The position numbers and the translations under genes were made by a program. Under the pieces are notes generated by a model that was not told the origin of the DNA, did not search any database, and saw only the letters and a list, made by a program, of their open reading frames with translations. Shown one piece after another: positions 9,495 to 18,483 of a DNA stretch of 34,002 bases (position 1 is its first letter; the number at the start of each line of letters is the position of its first letter). The DNA is from Methylomonas sp. (GTDB lineage Bacteria > Pseudomonadota > Gammaproteobacteria > Methylococcales > Methylomonadaceae): NCBI GenBank assembly GCA_026990815.1, contig JALXCS010000380.1, forward strand, positions 1-34,002, written 5' to 3'.

Positions 9495-10564
9495 TGCTTC
9501 AAGCCAAGAGGATTTTCCGGATCAATTCCTTCCATGAAAGGCAATCGTCGATCCTTATTAGTTATTTGGTAAACCTTGCCCAACCAGTTGTTAATTACCG
9601 CCTTGGCCGTATCTCGCCAGGTATTATCCAAATTCTCAATAATTTGTTGCTCTGGAAAATCTTCCAGCTCCCTTCCCAAATTTTTAGCTTCAATCACATG
9701 TTTATTATAATCCCGTAAAATTTTCTGAGCTTCTGGGTTGAAATAGTTTTCCGGAAAAGGTGGGGAATCTTTTCTTTCTCCGTGAAAAAAACGAATGACT
9801 TCCCGTTTATATTCTTTCATCAAACTGATTTCGTCATATTCAGGATGCCCTTGAAAAAAAACAATTCTGAAACCATCAGGACTGACCGCCAAATGAACAC
9901 CTGCTTGCTCACTGATTGCCAACACTTTCAATCCATTTTCCTCCATATCCTTTTGAAAAATTTCATTATATCTCGAATGCGGCACATCAAAGCGGGTATT
10001 GATTTCGGCCACTAATGGGTGTCGACGATCCAGCAATTTATGGGCAAATACTCCCCAACGCTTTCCTGTTGCTAATGGCGTTCTTTCAATCCCGTAGCAA
10101 TAATGAATTAAAGCATGTGTTGCCAAACAGGAACAAAGAATGGATGTTACATTCTTTTTTGCCCAATCAAAAACTTCAGTTAGAGGTTGCCAGAAATCCT
10201 CTTCAGGTATGTGTGGATGAGTAACATTGGCGCCGCTGATAATCAAGGCATCTAGGCCATCCTGTTTGATCTTGTCAAAGGATTCATAGTATTTTTCAAT
10301 ATGAGCCTTCGCCTCAGGGCCACGCTGCAACCCTTCGACAGTGAATAGGTGGACATGGAATTGGGCTATTTGATTGCAGGCGCTAACCAATCTGAAAAAT
10401 TGCCTTTCCGTTGCTTCAAGCGCAGAATCTGGCATCATATTGAGTAACCCAATATGAATTTCCCTAATATCCTGGTGACTGGCTCTTTCTGGATTTAATA
10501 TATCCTCCCCTTCATCACGTAAACGCTGGAAAGTAGGCAAATCAATATGAGCAACAATTGGCAT
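9491..10564 (-). CDS. metA: Homoserine O-succinyltransferase (MetA/MetAS family)
   Basis: 357 aa with 'IREIHIGLLNMMPDSALEATERQFFRLV', 'GANVTHP', 'SILCSCLATHALIHYCYGIER' and 'FFQGHPEYDEISLMKEYKREVIRF'. Confidence 0.93.
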   Translation of the reverse strand: MPIVAHIDLPTFQRLRDEGEDILNPERASHQDIREIHIGLLNMMPDSALEATERQFFRLVSACNQIAQFHVHLFTVEGLQRGPEAKAHIEKYYESFDKIKQDGLDALIISGANVTHPHIPEEDFWQPLTEVFDWAKKNVTSILCSCLATHALIHYCYGIERTPLATGKRWGVFAHKLLDRRHPLVAEINTRFDVPHSRYNEIFQKDMEENGLKVLAISEQAGVHLAVSPDGFRIVFFQGHPEYDEISLMKEYKREVIRFFHGERKDSPPFPENYFNPEAQKILRDYNKHVIEAKNLGRELEDFPEQQIIENLDNTWRDTAKAVINNWLGKVYQITNKDRRLPFMEGIDPENPLGLKQ

Positions 10565-10581
10565 ATTCTTAGCCTCCTTTA

Positions 10582-11430
10582 TTAATTAGTTTGAACGTCA
10601 ATTGCATTTGCAATTAACTGAATAAAATCTTGTTCGCTTTGAATTGACGCAGCTTGACCAGCATCAATTGTATATCCGTACTGTTCAGCTATTGCCTGAT
10701 AACGTGGTAATCTGGATTTAAAAAGTTCGGGGAATACCCAGCGAACAAAATCATCCGGATCAATTTCATCCGTATCATGAAGCTTTTTCAAGTTCAAATA
10801 ATCTTCCAATTTGGTTTCAAGAAAAGCCTCCCGATAATACATGGGCTTGGGGTCTGAGACGGCACGATCAATAATCGTTTGTTCAAGATTTTCCGGAATT
10901 TTGAGATACACGATCAAGGTATGTTCGGCCAGGACAGACAAGGTTTCCGGGTCATCCAGTTCACAAACACTACCGCCGGCGTCATTAACAAAATGTTTAT
11001 AACCGTATATATCTTCAGCTTTATGGATAAATTCCGGTACATCACGCATTGCCATAATCTCAGCATGGCGATGCAAATATTGTCTCCTTTTAAATTCTTC
11101 CAGGGATAATCCACCCAATTCAGGACTCCCTATTTTCCCCAAAAAACTGGAAACGAGAGTCAGGTTATCAACAGTTATGTTATTACAAATATAAATAGAA
11201 TCGGAAAGCAACAAATCCCGTAGAAAAGGCACATCCATCGCCTGTCGCTTAATATTATCCAGAATCGGCTCTTCGAGATATTTGGTGCCAATGCGATAAT
11301 CACCGGAATAATGAAACCATTTTTCTTTGGGTAATTTATTAGCCAATGTGGTTTTTCCTGCACCTGACATGGCTAACAAGGTAATTCTTTTTGATTCCCA
11401 GTCGAGGAATTCCTGGGTGCTCATTTTCAT
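10582..11430 (-). CDS. P-loop ATPase/kinase-like protein of unknown function in the metA operon
   Basis: 282 aa; Walker A 'AMSGAGKTTLANKLP' near the N-terminus. 17 nt upstream of metA in the same direction. Confidence 0.75.
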   Translation of the reverse strand: MKMSTQEFLDWESKRITLLAMSGAGKTTLANKLPKEKWFHYSGDYRIGTKYLEEPILDNIKRQAMDVPFLRDLLLSDSIYICNNITVDNLTLVSSFLGKIGSPELGGLSLEEFKRRQYLHRHAEIMAMRDVPEFIHKAEDIYGYKHFVNDAGGSVCELDDPETLSVLAEHTLIVYLKIPENLEQTIIDRAVSDPKPMYYREAFLETKLEDYLNLKKLHDTDEIDPDDFVRWVFPELFKSRLPRYQAIAEQYGYTIDAGQAASIQSEQDFIQLIANAIDVQTN

Positions 11431-11507
11431 GATTTGGATTCTTGCTTGGTGAAAAAGACTGGCTATATTAACAAACTACCACTTGCATACAAGAAAAAAC
11501 CAGGAAT

Positions 11508-11888
11508 CTAAACTGTCATATAATAATCCCGTTTTGCGGTTTGCCATACCTGATAGGTCATTGTACAAGTGGCATAAAGGGATATTAAATCTAAAGGAAC
11601 CCCCAACCCAGCTACATCGATTTCCAGAAAAAGCATAATAACCAGCGTCCATACCGAATTGTAAATCAAACTGGCTAATACTAATGCCGTATAGAGGTAA
11701 TCAGAACCCGTTGTGACAGGCTTATCCTTATAAACTTTATAACCAATATGAATAATGACAACACCAGCGATGACATCCAAAACAGTAAAAATAAATGGCC
11801 CGGTATCCCAAATATAATAGATGATAACACTCCATAAAACAGAGTATTCAAGACCGAAAATCATGATAAATTTCTTAAATTTCGCCAC
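11508..11888 (-). CDS. Hypothetical integral membrane protein
   Basis: 126 aa with about four hydrophobic segments (FIMIFGLEYSVLWSVIIYYIW, FIFTVLDVIAGVVIIHIGY, YTALVLASLIYNSVWTLVIMLFL, LDLISLYATCTMTYQVW). Confidence 0.7.
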   Translation of the reverse strand: MAKFKKFIMIFGLEYSVLWSVIIYYIWDTGPFIFTVLDVIAGVVIIHIGYKVYKDKPVTTGSDYLYTALVLASLIYNSVWTLVIMLFLEIDVAGLGVPLDLISLYATCTMTYQVWQTAKRDYYMTV

Positions 11889-12065
11889 TTGTTAGTTACC
11901 TTTTTTCATCCATTACATTCAAAAAACAAAGATGGGGAAGCTATGATTTTTAATAAGACAGTGTGCTTTTGCTCATCATTCATATAATAGTAGCAGAACA
12001 GGGAGATAGATTTTTTCGGTGCGTCCTTGCCCCACAAAGTTTTTTGAAAATACTTATTCTGAGTG

Positions 12066-12572
12066 TTATTTTCTCATTTCACTAAGTATTTCTCCATTAT
12101 TATCTAATGTTATTTCCAAAATATTTCCTGAAACCATAAGATCAATATCATATTCTTCGCCATATCGATTGGGATTATTAATCATTTTCACAGCTAAAAT
12201 TTTGTAATCTGGATAATTTGATTGCAAACTTTTAACTGCCTGATCTGAAATGACATTAAACGAATGCTTTTCCACAATAATAATATTAGTAAATAACTGA
12301 CCATTAGGCCTGAATAATTCCCCCATTTCATCTTCGTAAGGCATATTATTTTGATCAGTTTTATTTTCCTCAAACGTCACTTGATAAAAAGATTGGCCAA
12401 AATGGTTTTTTTCTTGTACAGAAATAGCCTTTGCTTTGGGATGGTTTTTATGCATATAGTCCAAGGCTTTTTGTGGTAAGTCTTGCATGCTGATATTTTT
12501 AGCATTGACAGTAAAAGATGTTGATGTTAAAGACAGTAGCAGCCAAAATATTTTAATAAATTTTTTTTGCAT
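12066..12572 (-). CDS. Exported PepSY-like protein
   Basis: 168 aa, signal peptide. Two tandem-like segments 'LPQKALDYMHKNHPKAKAISVQEKN...' and 'SDQAVKSLQSNYPDYKILAVKMINN...YDIDLMVSGNILEITLDNNGEIL' with PepSY-like pattern. Confidence 0.65.
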   Translation of the reverse strand: MQKKFIKIFWLLLSLTSTSFTVNAKNISMQDLPQKALDYMHKNHPKAKAISVQEKNHFGQSFYQVTFEENKTDQNNMPYEDEMGELFRPNGQLFTNIIIVEKHSFNVISDQAVKSLQSNYPDYKILAVKMINNPNRYGEEYDIDLMVSGNILEITLDNNGEILSEMRK

Positions 12573-12644
12573 GATAATCCTCCATTAACTTGATATATAA
12601 ATATAGATACTTTGTTTTATTTAAAGCATCACCGAAAATTGGAT

Positions 12645-15398
12645 TCAAATATGATCCAATAATTTCAAACCAGGCGGTAATGATTCACCAAAAACCTGCT
12701 TTTCCTCCTGCTCGTCCAGCTCGGTTATTTGTGTAATCATATTTATCCAGGAAGCAGGAGACTTGCTGGATTTTAGTTTTGCTCCAACTTTTTCACGGAG
12801 CTTAGTATTCACATCCCTGTTTCGATCTCCTGTCATTCGAGTCATCAAAGTGGCGGCAAAACCAGCCTGAGGTATTTTTTTCCAATCAACGCTCAAACAT
12901 TGCTGCAGCCATAATTCAATTTGACCGGGAGGAATAACAAAATGGTCGCTGCCATGAAACAGTTTTCTTGAGCCAACTCGTCCCAAAGCCCACCAACTCT
13001 GCACCGATTCGCTGGGTTTTTTCAGACGTTTTAACAACCATTCTCCAAGCTGAGTTTTTTTATCAACTGAGAGTCGTTCCAATGATCCTGCCAACCTGAC
13101 CATTTCGTCATAGCTGTGCAATTTGCTCAGTTTGGCGATATTGCCTTGTCTTGCAGAAGCAGGGTTAATAAATTTTGCCAGATCAGCAAATATTTTTTCC
13201 TGGGCCAGGGTATCAAGTCCACCGGCAATTCTGCGCCACAAAGTCCACCATTCCGTCCAATTTTGAGTTTCAGTCACAAACTGAATGCCCTTGGGATAAA
13301 TTTTCCACAATTGTTCAATCCGCCAATCATCCAGTTGGTAGCCAAACCCCGGTCTCAAACAAAAACCCGTCAAATTCAACCAAGCCCGCTCATGATTAAT
13401 CGAGCGTCGGCGGTTTTTCATGGTTTCAAGCAATAACGAAAATAATTCCCGTAATAATAGCGTGTGCCAGTCCTGACGGGGACCAAGCATTTTTTCCAGA
13501 TCAGAGCGTAAACTTTTTACCGCTTTGGGATTGACAGTTTTTGATTTACCACCAAAAATTTCCAGTATCTTTTCTGCCGCCTGATTAAAATTATCGGGCA
13601 AACCCTGACGCTGCACAGATTGCGTTCTGCGCCGAATCTCAAATTCAACATCCCAGCGTTGCTGAGGGTTATCAACTGCAACACACTGAATTCTCAAGGT
13701 TCCCACTTCCGTCAAAGTTATTGCCAATTTAACAGTGACTTCATTAAGCGTTGCCCCATCCTGCTGTTCAAGCGCAACAGCCAAAGGCGGTAAATCATGA
13801 AACCGGTCATCCATTTCCTGAACAAGCTCACCCGGCTTTAATTGGTTATCCCCTGTCAAAGAAGCCAGATGAAAACGCACGGGCTGACCCAAACGCAATG
13901 CAAATTGCCTGTTTTCCAGAATGATTTCCTCACCTTCCTCGGTTCCCTGCGGCAAAATACAAATTGCTTGCCGTGATTTCTCAGTTTCCAAATCAATCAC
14001 CAAAAAATAACTGCGTGATGCACCACCGCCAATCTTTATCTGTTTACCCTGTCTGGCTATCGCATAACTGACTGCACCAAAAGCAACAGCCAATTCCGGA
14101 TGAATATTTTCCAGATGTTTAACCGGCTGGTCACTCCAGGAACCGAGCAAATCAAGAACCCTCTGACGAATCACTTTGCTGCGAAACACTCCGCCATTAA
14201 ACAAAACCGCATCAGGAACACCCTGCTCGCTTTGTGTCGCCTGTTGCGCCCCCTGTTTATGCAGATTCAAAAAAGCGGCAATATGTTTGCTGATCGCAGG
14301 ATCTGCCGCATAAGGCAAGCCGAATTCCACCACACCACTGCGTTTCTTGTCTGGAAACTGATCTATTTTTGATAGGGGAAAGAAGCCATCCAGGGCAATC
14401 ACATTAACTACCTCTTTACTCAATTCAACTGAACGCGTACTACCAATTAATCGAGAACCGCCGCCCAAAAGCGTTACTGCATATTTTTCTGGCGCTTGGT
14501 CATTGAGTAACTGCTCCTTGCAAATCCGGCATTGTTCAATCAACTGCGCCAATTCAGCAACGGAAACCCGCTTGCCATCCGGATACAAGCTTTTTTCGAC
14601 GCGATGTGCCAAGGTTAAATCAATATTATCGCCTCCCAGCATTAAATGTTCGCCGACACCTATTCTTGTCAGTTTAGGCTTCGGACCACCTGGTTCAACT
14701 TTAATCAGAGTCAAATCGGTCGTGCCGCCGCCAACATCACATACCAAAAGCAGCCGAACATTTTCCAATGCCTGATCTAAATCATGCTGATGCCTACGCA
14801 GCCAGTCATAACAAACCGCTTGTGGCTCTTCCAGCAAGCGCAGCTTGGGAATTCCGGCAATTCGTGCAGCCTCAAGCGTTAAAGAGCGTGCGGCTTCATC
14901 AAATGATGCGGGAACGGTAATCACAACATCCTGATTTTCCAGTAAGGCATCCGGAAATTTATGATTCCACACGGCACGAACATGGGCCAGATACCTGGCG
15001 CTAGCATCGAGCGGAGAAACCTTAGGCACATCCTCACTACTACCCCAGGGTAATATCGGTGCAGTATGATCAATGGACGGATGAGACAACCAGCTTTTGG
15101 CACTGGTCACCATTCGTCCTTGGGTTTTCGCACCCAAAACTCGGGCTGCTTCGCCAATCACTGCCGAATCGCCAGATGGCGAAAATGCAATATCAGATTC
15201 GACCAGCTCACCTTCGGCAGGATGATAACGAACGGACGGCAGCAAATCCCTCGCAGCCACTTCACCCGGCGCCACCAGTTGTTGAATTTGGAAAAGCTTT
15301 ATTTCGGAATCAGATGGATCGGCGTTGGCATATGCGACAACAGTATGGGTTGTCCCCAAATCAATACCGACCAGGTATTGTGGATTTTGATTTTGCAC
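12645..15398 (-). CDS. Hsp70 family protein with long C-terminal extension (DUF3731-type)
   Basis: 917 aa; 'VGIDLGTTHTVVAYA', 'VITVPASFDEAARSLTLEAARIAG', 'LLVCDVGGGTTDLTLI' and 'VLFNGGVFRS' are Hsp70 ATPase signatures. Roughly 300-aa helical/W-rich C-terminal region. Confidence 0.9.
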   Translation of the reverse strand: MQNQNPQYLVGIDLGTTHTVVAYANADPSDSEIKLFQIQQLVAPGEVAARDLLPSVRYHPAEGELVESDIAFSPSGDSAVIGEAARVLGAKTQGRMVTSAKSWLSHPSIDHTAPILPWGSSEDVPKVSPLDASARYLAHVRAVWNHKFPDALLENQDVVITVPASFDEAARSLTLEAARIAGIPKLRLLEEPQAVCYDWLRRHQHDLDQALENVRLLLVCDVGGGTTDLTLIKVEPGGPKPKLTRIGVGEHLMLGGDNIDLTLAHRVEKSLYPDGKRVSVAELAQLIEQCRICKEQLLNDQAPEKYAVTLLGGGSRLIGSTRSVELSKEVVNVIALDGFFPLSKIDQFPDKKRSGVVEFGLPYAADPAISKHIAAFLNLHKQGAQQATQSEQGVPDAVLFNGGVFRSKVIRQRVLDLLGSWSDQPVKHLENIHPELAVAFGAVSYAIARQGKQIKIGGGASRSYFLVIDLETEKSRQAICILPQGTEEGEEIILENRQFALRLGQPVRFHLASLTGDNQLKPGELVQEMDDRFHDLPPLAVALEQQDGATLNEVTVKLAITLTEVGTLRIQCVAVDNPQQRWDVEFEIRRRTQSVQRQGLPDNFNQAAEKILEIFGGKSKTVNPKAVKSLRSDLEKMLGPRQDWHTLLLRELFSLLLETMKNRRRSINHERAWLNLTGFCLRPGFGYQLDDWRIEQLWKIYPKGIQFVTETQNWTEWWTLWRRIAGGLDTLAQEKIFADLAKFINPASARQGNIAKLSKLHSYDEMVRLAGSLERLSVDKKTQLGEWLLKRLKKPSESVQSWWALGRVGSRKLFHGSDHFVIPPGQIELWLQQCLSVDWKKIPQAGFAATLMTRMTGDRNRDVNTKLREKVGAKLKSSKSPASWINMITQITELDEQEEKQVFGESLPPGLKLLDHI

Positions 15399-15413
15399 GT
15401 TTGTTACTGGAAT

Positions 15414-17327
15414 CTATTCCTGATGTACATCTGTTTCGGAAGATTCGCAGTCATCTTCACCCGCTCGAACATCAAATTCAATTTTCCAGCGGTTACCGTC
15501 CTGGGTCGATACAGCTTGTAACTCAAGTGTTCCTACTTCAGTCACTGCGGCACATAAATGGACGGGAATCACCTCTCCCGGATTATGATTTTCAACCGGC
15601 AAAGTGATTTCGATTTCATCAAGTTCTTCAAGTTCACCTTCAGACCAGTGTTCAAGTCTTGCTCCAACCTGATCATCACGGCGAACCGTGGAACTGAAAA
15701 AACGGAATCTGACCGGCTCTCCAATTACCAGACCGAACTCATCACCCACCAGTTTCTGTTCAGTACCTTCTTCCATGCCAAAAGGGGCGATACAAAGCGC
15801 TTGCAATTCTGGCAACATTCCAGGGACAGCAGGCATTGTGCTCTCAATACCCACATAATAGGCAGCGGCAGTTCCGCCTTTGATGCGGACGCCCTGGCCT
15901 TTTCTGACGAACCCATAATAGGCTGCACCACGCGCGACTGCCAAATCCAGATCAGCACCTTCAAGTAATCTGGCTTCTGGCGCGGCTTCGCCCGTCAACC
16001 AGGAATTCAGTACTTCCATTAATCGTTGACCCAACAAATCAGATTTTAATACCCCACCGTTAAATAACACAGCCGATGGATGTAAAAAGCTGGCATTTTC
16101 CGGCAAGGAAATATCGGACAATTCTTCGGTTGCTGAAAGTTGTTTTGATAAAAATGCCGCTAAATGGCGAGTAATACCGGCATCTTGCGCATAAGGCAGG
16201 CCAACTGTTCTTAATCCTGTTCTTGCGCGACTAACAGGCTGTTCAGTAACGGAAATTTTTGGAAAAAAGCCTTCAACCAATACCCGGTTGACTTCCTCGC
16301 GGGTTAATTCAGTACGAAGTGTTCCACCAATCAATGACGAACCCCGGTTGGGAACAACCAATGGAATGTTATCCGCTTCCGGATCACTGAGGATTTTTTC
16401 TTTGGCATCACGGCAACCATGCGTCAATGCCTGTATTTGCCATGGTTCAAGACATTTGCCATCCTGTTCAAGTTTAGCTTTGACGGTATAAGCCAGAGCT
16501 AAATCCATATTGTCACCGCCCAGCAAAATATGATCACCGACCGCAACACGAGTTAATTCTAGGTTGCCTTCCCGCTCTGTAACTGCAATCAAGGATAAAT
16601 CTGTGGTGCCGCCACCAACATCAATGACCAGAATAATATCGCCCACTTTAACCTGATCCCGCCATTCACCTTGACTTCTTTCAATCCAGCTATACAAAGC
16701 AGACTGCGGTTCTTCTAGCAAAATAGCCTGATCCAGCCCCAGGGTTTTAGCCGCATCGACTGTAAGTTCACGTGCCGCGGGATCAAATGATGCCGGCACC
16801 GTAATCGTGACATCCTGTTGCTTTAATGGAGCTTCAGGATGTTGATTGTTCCAGGCATTTAACAAATGCTCCAGATAGGCACAAGTAGCCTGAAAAGGTG
16901 AAATTCGTTCAACTTCATCAGGCGCTTCAGCCGGTAATATCGGAGCTTTACAGTCTACTCCAGCATGGCACAACCAGCTTTTGGCGCTGGATACCAATCT
17001 GATCGGAGTTTTACTACCTAAATTCCTAGCAATTTCACCGACAATGTGTTCTGGATGCGGATCCCAGGGTAATGCAATCTCTCCTTCTGAAATTTCCGCT
17101 CTATGCGCTTGATACAAAAATGAGGGTAGCTGTGATTTTTCCTCAACCGTACCCGGTGCAGTTAGTTGTGGTATCGGCAACACTTCTTGAAAAACTTCAG
17201 TATCTTCAGATTGATTAATATCAACCCAGGACAATACACAGTGGGTGGTCCCTAGGTCAATTCCCACTGTAAACACGGACTCTCCGTTATCAGCCCCGTT
17301 TTGGGTGACTGATTCGGTTTCACTCAT
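15414..17327 (-). CDS. Hsp70 family protein (shorter paralogue)
   Basis: 637 aa; 'VGIDLGTTHCVLSWVD', 'TITVPASFDPAARELTVDAAKTLG', 'ILVIDVGGGTTDLSLI', 'AVLFNGGVLKSD'. 15 nt from the downstream Hsp70. Confidence 0.92.
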   Translation of the reverse strand: MSETESVTQNGADNGESVFTVGIDLGTTHCVLSWVDINQSEDTEVFQEVLPIPQLTAPGTVEEKSQLPSFLYQAHRAEISEGEIALPWDPHPEHIVGEIARNLGSKTPIRLVSSAKSWLCHAGVDCKAPILPAEAPDEVERISPFQATCAYLEHLLNAWNNQHPEAPLKQQDVTITVPASFDPAARELTVDAAKTLGLDQAILLEEPQSALYSWIERSQGEWRDQVKVGDIILVIDVGGGTTDLSLIAVTEREGNLELTRVAVGDHILLGGDNMDLALAYTVKAKLEQDGKCLEPWQIQALTHGCRDAKEKILSDPEADNIPLVVPNRGSSLIGGTLRTELTREEVNRVLVEGFFPKISVTEQPVSRARTGLRTVGLPYAQDAGITRHLAAFLSKQLSATEELSDISLPENASFLHPSAVLFNGGVLKSDLLGQRLMEVLNSWLTGEAAPEARLLEGADLDLAVARGAAYYGFVRKGQGVRIKGGTAAAYYVGIESTMPAVPGMLPELQALCIAPFGMEEGTEQKLVGDEFGLVIGEPVRFRFFSSTVRRDDQVGARLEHWSEGELEELDEIEITLPVENHNPGEVIPVHLCAAVTEVGTLELQAVSTQDGNRWKIEFDVRAGEDDCESSETDVHQE

Positions 17328-17986
17328 AATTCAACCTCCGCTGGGACAATCACTTTTGGATTATGATGTTCGGTTAATTTTGGTAATTTCACATTGGTAA
17401 CTTGCCAACCTTTATGTATCAAAGCACCAGTGAATGGCGGCTCGCCGATGATGTTACCAATCAAACGCACAGCTGAGGCATCAAAGCCCTTGTTCAAGGT
17501 GATTTTATTGCCTTCCTGTTCGTTACGGATAGGTTGTAAATCAAAGTGTTCATTAATTACTTTACGGCAACCGTCATGGACAACGCGTGCGGCGGCACCC
17601 ACTTCACTATCGCTGTAATTTGAAACGTCTTCTTTAACAAAATCGATGAAGCGTGCTTGTTTTTGTAATAGACCCAACAATTGCAATGCAGAATCCGTTG
17701 TTGATTCCTTCAGGACAACTGGCTCTGGCGCCGGAGCTGGAACTTCTACTTCAACGATCTTCTCGACTTCAACAATTTTTTCAATAATTTTGGGTTCAGG
17801 TTCAACAACGGGTGTTGCCGTAATTAATGCTTGTTGTCTGGATCTTCGTGAAGCTCCTGCTAGCATGGCCAATAGTAAAATAATCAGCAGTAACGCTAGT
17901 GCAAAAATAATGCCTGCCATAACTGCATGATATAAATCAAAAGTAGTCGGAACCAGGGATAAATCGATATTATAATGGGTATTCAT
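17324..17986 (-). CDS. DUF2760-type membrane-anchored protein
   Basis: 220 aa; N-terminal TM helix 'AVMAGIIFALALLLIILLLAMLAG', charged linker 'EPKIIEKIVEVEKIVEVEVPAPAPEP', C-terminal globular domain. ATGA overlap with the downstream Hsp70. Confidence 0.78.
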   Translation of the reverse strand: MNTHYNIDLSLVPTTFDLYHAVMAGIIFALALLLIILLLAMLAGASRRSRQQALITATPVVEPEPKIIEKIVEVEKIVEVEVPAPAPEPVVLKESTTDSALQLLGLLQKQARFIDFVKEDVSNYSDSEVGAAARVVHDGCRKVINEHFDLQPIRNEQEGNKITLNKGFDASAVRLIGNIIGEPPFTGALIHKGWQVTNVKLPKLTEHHNPKVIVPAEVEL

Positions 17987-18007
17987 TGGCTATCCTGTTG
18001 TTAATTA

Positions 18008-18379
18008 TTATTTTCTTGATGCAGCGATCAGCATCAGTTCTTTCAGTAACTTACGCGCCGTTTTAGTTCGGGTCATTTTCATATAGCGATCGGCGCTTTT
18101 CGCTGGCACTTTTTCCTTAATAAAAGTTTCACGGACATTAACCAGAGATTTTTCGCATTCTTTTAAAATTTCATCTGCCAGCTTTCTAGAATCCATCTCC
18201 ACTTTTATGCGTTTTTTAACTCCATTGGTTATACAAGTCATATATTCGTATTTCGATTTCTGGATATTGGCAATGGTTGAATCTGACAGCGTTGAAGCTT
18301 GCCATTCCTCGCTTGATTTATCTGCAGCCAAAGCCTGCAAGGAAACAGCAAAAAAAATCAGTAACAGATACTTTCTCAT
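18008..18379 (-). CDS. Hypothetical small exported protein, first gene of the Hsp70/DUF2760 operon
   Basis: 123 aa; signal peptide MRKYLLLIFFAVSLQALAA; two cysteines in the mature part. 21 nt upstream of the DUF2760 gene, same strand. Confidence 0.75.
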   Translation of the reverse strand: MRKYLLLIFFAVSLQALAADKSSEEWQASTLSDSTIANIQKSKYEYMTCITNGVKKRIKVEMDSRKLADEILKECEKSLVNVRETFIKEKVPAKSADRYMKMTRTKTARKLLKELMLIAASRK

Positions 18380-18483
18380 AGAACTCTCCGGTGAGAACAG
18401 AAATAAACAGTAATTTTACGCGAACTGGCGATATTGAACAATAAACCCGACATTGGACAGAAAACCCGGCTTCCAACAATTTT

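Noticed and set aside
15059-15607. 182-aa plus-strand ORF
   Set aside because: Fully antisense to the two Hsp70 genes; low-plausibility His/Arg/Gln-rich composition.
12645-18379. Interpretation as the canonical dnaK-dnaJ-grpE operon
   Set aside because: Neither Hsp70 has DnaK-like size and C-terminal organisation, and no J-domain or GrpE gene is present.
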